Assembly: GCF_005434975.1 (NCBI RefSeq)
Contig: NZ_SKCJ01000002.1
Span: 186,001 to 250,000 of the forward strand
Length of the DNA: 64,000 nt
DNA from: Parerythrobacter lutipelagi
GTDB lineage: Bacteria > Pseudomonadota > Alphaproteobacteria > Sphingomonadales > Sphingomonadaceae
Direction of reading: 5' to 3'
Part shown: positions 52,808 to 60,951 of the stretch, one piece after another
How the letters are laid out: each line of letters starts with the position of its first letter
How positions within the stretch are numbered: position 1 is the first letter of the stretch
Notes under the pieces: generated by a model
Told to the model about the DNA's origin: nothing
Database searches by the model: none
Seen by the model: only the letters and a program-made list of their open reading frames with translations
Position numbers and translations under genes: made by a program

Positions 52808-52871
52808 CGCTCCCAGGAAGGCAGGAGCGGGTAGGGGACCCGGGGCGCCCGTTCCTAACCTCCGCAGGAAC
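52808..52871 (-). promoter_or_regulatory. Structured leader of the cystathionine gamma-synthase gene
   Basis: On the minus-strand RNA three consecutive small hairpins can form: GTTCCT / AGGAAC (52851-52871), CGGGT / ACCCG (52828-52842) and CGCTCC / GGAGCG (52808-52829, overlapping the previous one so the two exclude each other). The loop of the first contains GGAGG, complementary to a CCTCC next to the start codon. A riboswitch or attenuator is possible; it does not match the SAM-II consensus as I know it. Confidence 0.4.
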
Positions 52872-52940
52872 GCATCTCCGCCGGATGCCGAATGATGGCT
52901 GGCCCAATATCGCCGGACCGCCGGTTTTTCAACATCGCCG

Positions 52941-54491
52941 TCAGACGAAAGCGGCGACAGCCCACACCAGCCCGACGATCAGGAAAATTCCGACAATGTC
53001 GAGGACCAGTCCGGCGCCGACCATTCGTTCGATCCGGATGCGGCCGGTCGACCAGGCAATGGCGTTGGGTCCGGTCCCGGCGGGCAGCATGAAACCCCAG
53101 CTTGCGGCCAAGGCAGCAGGCATCGCCAGAAGCACCGGATCGACCCCCAGTGCGACGACAAGACTGGCGACAACCGGGATGATCCCGCTGGCGGTAGCGA
53201 CATTGCTGGCGAATTCCGTGATGACCACCACCAGAGCAACCACTGCAAGGGCAATGACGATCAGCGGGAAAGCTTCCAGCGGAAGCAGCGCCTGACCAAG
53301 CCAGTCGGCAAGGCCCGATGCCTGCATCCCCGCCGCAAGAGCCAGCCCGCCGCCAAACATCATGATCACACCCCACGGTGCGCGGTCGGCTTCCTTCCAC
53401 ACCAGCATCGGTCGGCCTGTCCCGTCAGGCAGGAGGAACAGAACCAGCGCGGCGATGATCGCAATTGTGCCGTCGGTCCAGCTGTTCTCCGGCAACAGAG
53501 GTGCGACCCAGCGCTGAGTCATCCACAGCATGAAAGTGATCGCAATGACCGGGAGCAAGCGTTTCTCCGCGCTCGACCACGGGGCATGGTCGTCGATCGC
53601 GGTCCTGGCTGCGGCGACATCGAATTCGTGCGCGTTTACCTGCTGCACTCGCGAGATGATGAAGGTTGCCAGCGGCACCCCGACCAGCACGATCGGCAGT
53701 CCGTAGGACATCCAGTCGACAAAACTGATCTGCAATCCGGTCATGTCGTCGAGCAGGGCCACTGCGATGCCATTGGTCGGCGAACCGACGATGGTCCCGA
53801 GCCCGCCGATACTCGCGGCAAAGGCAATGCCCATCGGCAGCGCCCCGGCGAGCCCCAGTTGCTGGCTCTTGCCGATGCCGGCCCCGGCGATCACCGCGAT
53901 CGCCATCGGCATCATGATCAGTGCTGTCGACGTGTTGGAAATCAGCATGGAGAGGATCGCCGCGCTGGTCATGAATGCAAACAGCAGCTTTTCAGGGGCG
54001 GACAGGGCGAGGCCCGCGACCACCATCACAGCCCCGGCCAGAACGATGATGCTGATCCAGTTGCCGAATATCAGCAGCGTGAACAGCGCGGTGCTGACCG
54101 TTCCGGCAAGCAAGAGGCGTGAGGTTTTGCGTGGCAGGCTGATCGAGGCACCCACCAGCTTGAGGATCGCGAGGCTGAGCCGCCGGTGCAATCCGGTCCG
54201 CTCGATCGCCAGCGCGAGGAATGCGCCGCCCAGCAACAGGAACAGGATTGGCGCGTAATAGGCGCTGGCTGTGTCCTTCGCATTCAATACCCCTGCCAGC
54301 GGCAGCACGATAAACGGCATCAGCGCAGTCGCGGTTAGCGGGATCGCCTCGGTCATCCACCACGCGGCCATCAGCACGACCAGTCCGGCGACGATCCACG
54401 CGCCTTGCGGCATACCCGCCGGAGGAGAAGTGAATATCGTCACCGCGAGCGCGGCCAGTCCGATGAAGAGGCCGATACGGCTTGCCGTCAT
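52941..54491 (-). CDS. SLC13/DASS family anion transporter
   Basis: 516 residues, about twelve membrane segments. Features of the divalent anion:sodium symporter family: MTEAIPLTATALMPFIVLPL (conserved N-terminal block), SNTSTALIMMPMAIAVI and IVGSPTNGIAVALL (SNT-type substrate motif) and a second repeat SNVATASGIIPVVASLV. Sodium-coupled uptake of a di- or tricarboxylate or sulfate is likely. Start ATG 54491; the longer reading adds a polar segment unlike the family. Confidence 0.87.
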   Translation of the reverse strand: MTASRIGLFIGLAALAVTIFTSPPAGMPQGAWIVAGLVVLMAAWWMTEAIPLTATALMPFIVLPLAGVLNAKDTASAYYAPILFLLLGGAFLALAIERTGLHRRLSLAILKLVGASISLPRKTSRLLLAGTVSTALFTLLIFGNWISIIVLAGAVMVVAGLALSAPEKLLFAFMTSAAILSMLISNTSTALIMMPMAIAVIAGAGIGKSQQLGLAGALPMGIAFAASIGGLGTIVGSPTNGIAVALLDDMTGLQISFVDWMSYGLPIVLVGVPLATFIISRVQQVNAHEFDVAAARTAIDDHAPWSSAEKRLLPVIAITFMLWMTQRWVAPLLPENSWTDGTIAIIAALVLFLLPDGTGRPMLVWKEADRAPWGVIMMFGGGLALAAGMQASGLADWLGQALLPLEAFPLIVIALAVVALVVVITEFASNVATASGIIPVVASLVVALGVDPVLLAMPAALAASWGFMLPAGTGPNAIAWSTGRIRIERMVGAGLVLDIVGIFLIVGLVWAVAAFV

Positions 54492-54570
54492 TGTGCGCGA
54501 TGCTCCCTCTGTCGATCCGTCACCTAGCTGGCCATCGCCGTGCATACAATCTGGTCAGTGTATTTCGGTT

Positions 54571-55809
54571 TCAGAGCAGGAAATAGCTGAGCGCGAGCGC
54601 AGACATCGTGGCAATTGCCACCAGGCTGAGCAGACGGATCCGCCTGCTCGGTCGTGCCTCGTCCGGCAGGTCGCAGCGGATCATTACGAGGTGATTGAGC
54701 GCAGCGATGACAGGGGCCGACAGAAAAGCGATGGAAGTCGCCAGATCGATGAACGCGCCGAAGTCCGACAGCAGGAAAAACACCGCACTCAATGCGGAAA
54801 GTGCGACTGCAATGACGATCAGCATATAGACCTTGCGCAGGCGGGCGGGATCGCGCTGATCGGTGATTTCCTCATAGGCCGAAGCAAACGCCCGGCCATA
54901 GGCATCGAACGCCGCAAACATCGTGGTGAGCATGACTGCCAGCGCCGATATGGCTGCGAGCGTCGCTGGAACAGGCCCGAGCGTTTCGCGGTAAAGCCCG
55001 ACGATCTGCGTGGCAAAGCCCACCGCATCGCTCGCCGGCTGGACCGACCCTGCATGCAACACCCCTGCACCCATGATGCAAAAGCACAGCGCCAATACCG
55101 CGCTCAGGACATAGCCGCTGGTGAAGCCGAGCCGCGCCTCATGCAGCGTGACAGGTGCAGAATCGCGGACGCGGTTTTCCGCTTCGATTGTCCAGATGGA
55201 CTGCGGGACGGAAACGTCGAGCGGATTGGGCATGAACCCGGCGAGCGCAACGAGGAACAGCAGTGCTTTGGGATCTGCAGCCCAACCGATACTGGTCAGG
55301 GTTCCCCATTCGACGCGCGGCAGGACCAGAACCGTCGTCGCGACGGTGGCCAGGATGAGGAACGCCATCAACAGCCGGTTCACTGCATCGAGCCAGCTAT
55401 AACCGCCGACGATGATGAGGGCCGAAGTGCCGCCAATGACCAGTGCGGCGAGCAGCGGGACGGACAGCCCGACTCCGGTCAAAGCGCCGATCAATCCGGC
55501 GGTCGTCGCGCTGATCGCCGCAACAACGATTGGCGTTACAGGCACGATCACACAGAGGAACAATACCGGTGCCCACAGCCCCAGCTCGCGGTATCCCGCA
55601 AGCAGACTGCGCTGCTTCGCATGGCCATAGTCCACTCCGAACCGGAAGGCCGGGTATTTGAGGATATTGATCAGCACGATCACGCCTGCCAGCGCGAGCC
55701 CGAACAGCGCGCCGGCGCGGGTCGACTGGACCAGATGCGATACCCCGACAGCGGCACCCGAGAACAGCAGCCCCGGCCCGAGTGTGCGCCAGTAATGCGA
55801 ATTGATCAT
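54571..55809 (-). CDS. Nramp-like transporter without DPGN motif
   Basis: 412 residues, eleven membrane helices. Overall order matches the Nramp/SLC11 fold (GPGLLFSGAAVGVSHLVQSTRAGALFG at helix 1, GFMPNPLDVSVPQSIW at helix 6). Canonical helix 1 DPGN is replaced by AAVG and helix 6 lacks the MPH motif, so the metal-binding residues are absent. It is therefore a divergent, probably non-manganese carrier; substrate unknown. Next to the SLC13 gene but with its own gap. Confidence 0.8.
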   Translation of the reverse strand: MINSHYWRTLGPGLLFSGAAVGVSHLVQSTRAGALFGLALAGVIVLINILKYPAFRFGVDYGHAKQRSLLAGYRELGLWAPVLFLCVIVPVTPIVVAAISATTAGLIGALTGVGLSVPLLAALVIGGTSALIIVGGYSWLDAVNRLLMAFLILATVATTVLVLPRVEWGTLTSIGWAADPKALLFLVALAGFMPNPLDVSVPQSIWTIEAENRVRDSAPVTLHEARLGFTSGYVLSAVLALCFCIMGAGVLHAGSVQPASDAVGFATQIVGLYRETLGPVPATLAAISALAVMLTTMFAAFDAYGRAFASAYEEITDQRDPARLRKVYMLIVIAVALSALSAVFFLLSDFGAFIDLATSIAFLSAPVIAALNHLVMIRCDLPDEARPSRRIRLLSLVAIATMSALALSYFLL

Positions 55810-55867
55810 GCCGGCTGCTTCCCCCTTGGGGCCGGTCTAGCAAAGATTTGCGATTCAGCGACACTAC

Positions 55868-55898
55868 AAAAAAGGGCGCGCATTGCTGCGCGCCCTTT
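55868..55898 (-). terminator. Intrinsic terminator after the DUF547 gene
   Basis: 11-bp perfect stem AAAGGGCGCGC / GCGCGCCCTTT with a 6-base loop; on the minus strand the stem ends in a run of T. It lies 29 bases past the DUF547 stop codon and would end that mRNA. Confidence 0.85.
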
Positions 55899-55927
55899 CC
55901 GGTTTTCGTCAGCCAGGCCTGTAGCCC

Positions 55928-57088
55928 TTATTCAACCTCTTCCGGTGCGTTGTCCTGTCCGGGAAGGTCGATGCCGATAAACGTCACTGTGCCGGTCCGC
56001 TCGCCGCGCCGGATGATCTTGTTCAGCTTCTGACCCCGCTCCGTGACAAGCCGCTGGATGTTGCCGGGGATCCGGGTGCGCGGAGTCGTCTCTTCACCGC
56101 CGGGGCGATCCGACTGAACAACATTGCTGTAGCTCGGCTCGCGCTCGCCATTGGCGAGATCGGCGACGGCAAAGTCATAGATAGACGGCTCGACCTTGCT
56201 CGTCTCGGCAAGCATCGGCTTGACTTCATCGTTTGCATATTGAGCGATGTGCGCTTTCACGTCCCGCTCGAAATCGGTGAAATAGAACGGGGCGGCCTCG
56301 GCAAAAATCCGGGAGACATGCAGCGTGTCGCCGCGCTTCTCGGTCCCGCGCAGGGCATTGACGAATTCCCGCGCCCCTTCATCGAGCAACTCACCGGCAT
56401 TGGCCGCGGTAAAGGCCACATCACGGATTGAAGGACCGCCAATTTCGCCGCGCCAGAATCCGTAGATGACCTTTGGATCCTTCCAGTTTGGGTATACGAT
56501 CCTCGTGCGGATGTCCTTCGGGCTCATCGCCACGCCGTTGACGGTGATGAAGCGGGCTTCGTCGAGCGGAAGTCGCTCCGGACCGATTTTCATTCCCGAG
56601 GGGCGGCTCAGCGGATAGTTTATCGCAATCTGTTCAATCACCGCCGCGTTGTGCAAATTGGTCCAGAATGCCAGCTGCTCGTTGCGGCTCAGTCTGGAGA
56701 TATCGACCTGATCGGCGGTCCGCTCCAGATCCTGCCGATACTCGGTCAGCGACTGGATCACGTTCTCTTCGAGAAACGAGAAGATGACCCGGTTGCCTTC
56801 GAGCCGAAGACGCGAATCATGGCCGTAAATCCGGCGGGTGCCCATGGACGGATCAACCCGGGGGGCGCCTTCGCGAATCGAACGACCCATGCGGAAGACC
56901 ATGAAGTTCAGGGCTTCGTCCCAGATCGTATAGTCGATCCGGGTCGCTATCGGATTGGGCTTGGGGGTAAAGCGATCAAAGGATGCATTCGGCTGCGCAG
57001 AGGCGGCGGTGTCTTGGGCCTGAGCGTAGGACGGTATCGTCACCGTCAGGGCGGCTAGACTGGCAGCGACTAGAAAAGCGGGGCGCAT
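55928..57088 (-). CDS. Secreted DUF547 protein
   Basis: 386 residues, signal peptide (FLVAASLAALTVTIPSYAQAQ), then a DUF547 domain (about 120-250): FWTNLHNAAVIEQIAINYP, IVYPNWKDPKVIYGFWRGEIGGPSI and ALREFVNAL-like ARFEFVNALRG region. DUF547 is uncharacterised; some members occur beside thiol-redox genes. C-terminal tail is acidic. Followed by its own terminator. Confidence 0.86.
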   Translation of the reverse strand: MRPAFLVAASLAALTVTIPSYAQAQDTAASAQPNASFDRFTPKPNPIATRIDYTIWDEALNFMVFRMGRSIREGAPRVDPSMGTRRIYGHDSRLRLEGNRVIFSFLEENVIQSLTEYRQDLERTADQVDISRLSRNEQLAFWTNLHNAAVIEQIAINYPLSRPSGMKIGPERLPLDEARFITVNGVAMSPKDIRTRIVYPNWKDPKVIYGFWRGEIGGPSIRDVAFTAANAGELLDEGAREFVNALRGTEKRGDTLHVSRIFAEAAPFYFTDFERDVKAHIAQYANDEVKPMLAETSKVEPSIYDFAVADLANGEREPSYSNVVQSDRPGGEETTPRTRIPGNIQRLVTERGQKLNKIIRRGERTGTVTFIGIDLPGQDNAPEEVE

Positions 57089-57121
57089 CGACTGTATCCT
57101 GTTCTAAAATAAGCGTTGTAA

Positions 57122-57136
57122 CGCGTGTAACACGCG
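57122..57136. promoter_or_regulatory. Perfect palindrome upstream of the DUF547 gene
   Basis: CGCGTGT-A-ACACGCG, two 7-base arms around a single base, 33 bases before the DUF547 ATG. Its size and position fit a dimeric repressor operator. Confidence 0.4.
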
Positions 57137-57297
57137 CTGCAGATCTATTGACGCCGGCACTCTATGAAACACATGTGGTGCTCGACAAAACGCGTTGTCT
57201 CGCAAGCTATCGCTGAACCGGAGCTTGCTGCCGACGGCTTCGCAGAAGCATCAGATGCACACCGGGCGAGGGGTGAGAGCAGTTCTCGGTAAGCACC

Positions 57298-57330
57298 AAA
57301 AAAGGGCTGCACATCTGGCAGCCCTTTTTT
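57298..57330. terminator. Bidirectional terminator after infC
   Basis: AAAAAAGGGCTGC / GCAGCCCTTTTTT with a 7-base loop (ACATCTG): a perfect stem with an A-run on one side and a T-run on the other, so it works in both directions. Lies 22 bases beyond the infC stop. Confidence 0.9.
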
Positions 57331-57352
57331 GTCGTACGGAGCTGTCGAACCG

Positions 57353-57895
57353 CTATTTCGGAGCGAGCACCATCAACATCTGGCGTCCTTCGAGGCGCGG
57401 AAATGCCTCCACCTTGGCGATTTCGTCGACATCGTCCTGCACCCGCTTGAGCAGGTTCATGCCCAGTTCCTGGTGCGCCATTTCGCGGCCGCGGAAGCGC
57501 AGGGTGAGCTTCACCTTGTCGCCGTTCTCGAGGAACTTGGTCACATTGCGCATCTTCACGTCGTAATCATGCGTGTCGATGTTCGGACGCATCTTGATCT
57601 CTTTGATCTCCTGCGTCTTTTGCGACTTGCGTGCAGCGTTGGCCTTCTTCTGCGCCTCGAACCGGTATTTGCCGACGTCGAGGAACTTGCAAACGGGCGG
57701 ATCTGCGTTGGGCGAGACTTCAACGAGGTTGAGACCAACTTCGCCAGCCTGCTCGATTGCCTCGCGGGTAAACATCACGCCGAGGTTTTCACCCTCGTGA
57801 TCGATTACGCGAACCTTGTCGCTCTGAATGAAATTGTCGTAGCGCGGGCCGCTTTTGGTCGGCGGCTGAAGTGAACGACGCGGTGGACGGGCTAT
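57353..57895 (-). CDS. infC: Translation initiation factor IF-3, AUA start
   Basis: 180 residues when read from ATA at 57893-57895, the same length as E. coli IF-3. N-terminal domain [25 protein letters not shown] then a linker (about 75-95, [11 protein letters not shown]) and the C-terminal domain with [22 protein letters not shown] lies eight bases before the ATA, an in-frame TAA is only seven codons upstream, and the next ATG or GTG would remove about 39 residues, including the whole conserved block. Rare start codons are the known device for IF-3 autoregulation (AUU in E. coli). Monocistronic. Confidence 0.93.
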   Translation of the reverse strand: MARPPRRSLQPPTKSGPRYDNFIQSDKVRVIDHEGENLGVMFTREAIEQAGEVGLNLVEVSPNADPPVCKFLDVGKYRFEAQKKANAARKSQKTQEIKEIKMRPNIDTHDYDVKMRNVTKFLENGDKVKLTLRFRGREMAHQELGMNLLKRVQDDVDEIAKVEAFPRLEGRQMLMVLAPK

Positions 57896-58012
57896 GGGGC
57901 AGTCTCCTGGGAATTACCGTGATTGAAGGCGGCTATGTAGGGAGAACGTCAGGCAAACGCCAGAGGTTACGGCATGGCCGATGTGCGATTTTTGCGGGCT
58001 GTGGAATTTGCG

Positions 58013-58705
58013 CTACGCCGCCTGCCGCCAGAGCGGAAACGTGGCGACCTTCTTCCCGGCATGAACCAGCGCATCGACGGACTGCGCCGGCTGCATGGCA
58101 GAGATGATCACGGGGTCGGCGGCATCCATCCCGCCGGTATAGGCGCCGAAGGCGGGCATGATCAGCCGATCGGCGCCGGTATCGCCATGACCGACCACCG
58201 CACAAGGGCGGCGGATATGGCGGCCCTGCACGACTAGTTTCAGGCGGGGATGGAAATGGCCCGACAGCTCCGGGCGGGTCTCTCCCTTGCGTGCTTCGTG
58301 CCGCAGCACCAGCCCGCCGATTCCAAGTTCCTCAGCCAGCGTGCCGCCGTAACGCGCCTCCATTTCGGGGTCGTGGTTGCCGGTGATCCACACCCAGTCG
58401 GTTGCCGTGGTCAGGGCCGCCAGCATCCCGGCTGCGTGGTCTTCCAGCCGCTGCGACCCCGCGCTGTCATGGAAATTATCACCCAGCGTGTAGACCCGCC
58501 GCGCGCCCGTCTCGCGAATGGCATTGGCGATGCGCTCCAGCGTTTCGCGCGAATCGTAAGGCGGGATCATCTGTCCATGGCGGGCAAAAAAGCTCCCTTT
58601 CTCCAGATGCAGGTCGGCCACCAGCAACGCGTTCTCGCGCGGCCAGTAGAGCGCATTGTTGCGCAGGAGTGCGAATTCCTCGTGTGCGAACGAAAGGGGA
58701 ACCAT
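58013..58705 (-). CDS. pdeM: PdeM-type metallophosphoesterase
   Basis: 230 residues, calcineurin-like. Metal sites are clear: DLHLEKG, GDNFHD, WITGNHDPE and GHFHP. This is the ligase-associated DNA damage response endonuclease family, usually encoded with lhr, DNA ligase and exonuclease genes; none of those partners is adjacent here. ATG 58705 gives the family start MVPLSFAHEEFALL; a longer reading is Arg-rich and unlikely. Divergent from hemF, 44 bases apart. Confidence 0.9.
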   Translation of the reverse strand: MVPLSFAHEEFALLRNNALYWPRENALLVADLHLEKGSFFARHGQMIPPYDSRETLERIANAIRETGARRVYTLGDNFHDSAGSQRLEDHAAGMLAALTTATDWVWITGNHDPEMEARYGGTLAEELGIGGLVLRHEARKGETRPELSGHFHPRLKLVVQGRHIRRPCAVVGHGDTGADRLIMPAFGAYTGGMDAADPVIISAMQPAQSVDALVHAGKKVATFPLWRQAA

Positions 58706-58749
58706 CGGTCGCTCTTGCCGCAGGCCTCGCAGCTTGGCAAGAGTGCGCC

Positions 58750-59622
58750 ATGACCGACTGGCAAGACAGCACCGACCGCGCAAAGCAGTGGTTCGAAACC
58801 CTGCGTGACGAGATTTGCACCGAATTCGAAGCCATCGAGCGCGAAGCGGGTTCGGAAGCGAGCTTTGCATTCACGCCGTGGGAGCGCGAGGAAGAAGGCA
58901 ATGCCGATCCCGGCGGCGGCGTGCAGGGACTGATGAAAGGCAAGGTGTTCGAAAAGGTCGGGGTCAATGTTTCGACCGTGCGCGGAAATTTCTCGCCCGA
59001 GTTTGCCGGGCAAGTGAACGGCGCCAGCGCGGAAAGCCCGGGGTTTACCGCCACCGGCATCAGCCTGGTCGCGCATATGGCCAATCCGCATGTGCCGGCC
59101 GTGCACATGAACACCCGGTTCCTGACCACCGGCAAGGCGTGGTTCGGCGGCGGAGCAGACCTCAACCCGCCGATCCCCTATGATGAAGACACGGCTGAAT
59201 TTCATGCCGCCTTCCGCGCCGCCTGCGCCGGACACAACCCGACCTATTACGACCGGTTCAGGAAATGGGCGGACGAGTATTTCTACATTCCGCATCGCGG
59301 CGTTCATCGCGGGGTTGGCGGGATCTTCTATGACCATCTGGAATGCGAGATTCCCAAGCTGGATGGCGGGGCTGCATTCGACCGCCATTTCGCTTTCACG
59401 CAGGATGTCGGCAAGGCGTTTCTGGACATTTTCCCGAAGCTGGTGCGGCGCCGGATGGACAGTGAATTCACGCCGGAAGACAAGCAGACCCAGCTCGAAT
59501 GGCGCGGGCGCTATGCGGAATTTAACCTGGTTTACGACCGCGGGACGCTGTTCGGCCTCAAGACCGGAGGCAATATCGACGCGATCCTGATGAGCCTGCC
59601 GCCCGAGGCCGTGTGGAGCTGA
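58750..59622 (+). CDS. hemF: Oxygen-dependent coproporphyrinogen III oxidase
   Basis: 290 residues. Converts coproporphyrinogen III to protoporphyrinogen IX in haem synthesis with O2. Family motifs: GMxxx-type start not needed; RGNFSPEF, ATGISLVAHMANPHVPAVHMNTRF, FGGGADLNPPIPYDED and YEFNLVYDRGTLFGLKTGGN-like block (AEFNLVYDRGT). Its last ten bases overlap the GTG of the next gene, so the pair is coupled. Confidence 0.95.
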   Translation: MTDWQDSTDRAKQWFETLRDEICTEFEAIEREAGSEASFAFTPWEREEEGNADPGGGVQGLMKGKVFEKVGVNVSTVRGNFSPEFAGQVNGASAESPGFTATGISLVAHMANPHVPAVHMNTRFLTTGKAWFGGGADLNPPIPYDEDTAEFHAAFRAACAGHNPTYYDRFRKWADEYFYIPHRGVHRGVGGIFYDHLECEIPKLDGGAAFDRHFAFTQDVGKAFLDIFPKLVRRRMDSEFTPEDKQTQLEWRGRYAEFNLVYDRGTLFGLKTGGNIDAILMSLPPEAVWS

Positions 59623-60476
59623 ACCAGGCCGATCTGCGTGCCTTCGACGGGCGATCGACCCAGATCGATCGCGATGCACGAAACCGCCTCGCGTATATCG
59701 GCAACTATCGCCGCGCACTTTCAAGCAACCTCGCGCGGATGATGGAAAACGCATACGACTGGGAACACTTGCCATTCGTTCATCCGGGATCGTTCGCGGA
59801 AATTGCCGTGATCGACCAGGGCGCGTGGGGATGGCGCAGCAAGACGGCTTTGCCCAATCAGGCGGGCGAGCAGCTGGTTGAGCTGCTGGTCGACCGGCCG
59901 AACCATTATTGGGCAACGACAATTGTCGGCGGTGTGGGCGCTGGCGTGCAGATACACACGCAAGCGAGCGAGGCAGTTGGCGGCGGAATAGAGGTCGATG
60001 TCGGATTCTACCTGCCCGATCCTCCTGCGGACGAGGCGCAGGGCCGTGCCATGGCCGCCATGCTCTCTGCGCAGTACAAGACCTTGTATGATGAAGACGA
60101 AGCCTTGATGCGCGGCCGGCAGGATGCGCTGGATGCAAAGCGCGATCTGGCAAGTCACGCATGGCCCGACGCAATCGATTTGGGGCCGGTGGACAGGTTG
60201 GATCGCGCTGAAGTGTACCGCGCGCGGCTAAGTAGCGGCGACTTCGCGGTTCGCTGGCACGAAAACCGCTGGATCACGCATGCGGCTGTCTGCCCGCATA
60301 TGCTGGGTCCGCTCAGCGCGGGCGAAATCGGACAGGATGGGCGCGTAGCATGCCCATGGCACGGCTACCGCTTTTCGCTGACCGACGGAACCGAGCAGGA
60401 GGGGCGCTGCCGCGCGCTGCCCCGTCCCCCACGCGTGATTAACGTGAACGGGCGCCACAAGGTGGTGGCGGACTAG
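59613..60476 (+). CDS. Permuted Rieske oxygenase-like protein
   Basis: 287 residues from GTG 59613. Residues about 30-180 carry the catalytic-domain iron motif of Rieske oxygenases: N46-xx-D49-xx-H52-xxxx-H57 (ENAYDWEHLPFVH), with a later D-rich DEDEALMRGRQ fitting the third ligand region. The Rieske 2Fe-2S domain follows at the C-terminus: C227-P-H229, 17 residues, C247-PW-H250. In ordinary Rieske oxygenases the 2Fe-2S domain comes first. Overlaps hemF by ten bases. Substrate unknown; a haem or porphyrin link is only suggested by position. Confidence 0.85.
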   Translation: MELNQADLRAFDGRSTQIDRDARNRLAYIGNYRRALSSNLARMMENAYDWEHLPFVHPGSFAEIAVIDQGAWGWRSKTALPNQAGEQLVELLVDRPNHYWATTIVGGVGAGVQIHTQASEAVGGGIEVDVGFYLPDPPADEAQGRAMAAMLSAQYKTLYDEDEALMRGRQDALDAKRDLASHAWPDAIDLGPVDRLDRAEVYRARLSSGDFAVRWHENRWITHAAVCPHMLGPLSAGEIGQDGRVACPWHGYRFSLTDGTEQEGRCRALPRPPRVINVNGRHKVVAD

Positions 60477-60504
60477 CGCCACCACCCACGGGTACCGCTG
60501 ACCT

Positions 60505-60735
60505 CTACAGAGGAGCAGGTGCTTCGCTGTTGATGTCGGGCAGAACCACGTAGCCGAGGATCGGATTGCCATCGATATCATAGCCGACCACGATCCACCC
60601 TTCGCACGTCACGCCATTGCAGACAAAGTCCGAAGGCGGCGGCGGTGGCGGTTCATAAATCTGTGCGAACACCGTTGCAGGACCCGCCAGCAGTGCACCC
60701 GCTGAAAGAGCGGCGAACAATCTTTTCTTTTTCAT
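60505..60735 (-). CDS. Small secreted proline-rich protein
   Basis: 76 residues: signal peptide to about residue 25 (LFAALSAGALLAGPATVFAQ), a Pro run (EPPPPPPS) and a short domain with two cysteines (VCNGVTCEGW) that probably form a disulfide, then WIVVGYDIDGNPILGYV. Function unknown. A purine-rich sequence precedes the ATG. Followed on the plus strand by the Rieske gene end (convergent). Confidence 0.65.
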   Translation of the reverse strand: MKKKRLFAALSAGALLAGPATVFAQIYEPPPPPPSDFVCNGVTCEGWIVVGYDIDGNPILGYVVLPDINSEAPAPL

Positions 60736-60951
60736 GCTGTTTCTCCTTTCCCGGACTGGGAAAGAAGAGGGAACCCAGAATGATGATCGTCGTCAATTAA
60801 GGTAAGTAATATTTCGCTCAAATGTGGGTTTTATTCGATAGATTGAGCATTCTCTGATAGGGTATCAATGAATAAAGAATCGTTTACCAAGAATATAGGG
60901 CCGACTCGGCAAATTTGAAGCGTTATGCTTCATATGAAACAATAATTCATC
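60736..60951. other. A/T-rich intergenic region
   Basis: 216 bases, clearly richer in A and T than the rest of the window, upstream of the small secreted gene and downstream of the GH16 gene. It holds a GAAGC-ATAAC-GCTTC hairpin (60917-60931) followed by AAATTT, a weak terminator for the GH16 gene, and probably the promoter of the secreted gene. No coding frame is credible. Confidence 0.5.

Noticed and set aside
52787-52871. SAM-II riboswitch upstream of the cystathionine gamma-synthase gene
   Set aside because: Hairpins exist, but the conserved core sequence of SAM-II is not found; kept only as an unnamed structured leader.
54271-55980. 569-codon plus-strand open frame over the SLC13 and Nramp-like genes
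   Set aside because: Antisense shadow: extreme Arg/Gln/Asp richness, spans two convincing membrane-transporter genes and their gap.
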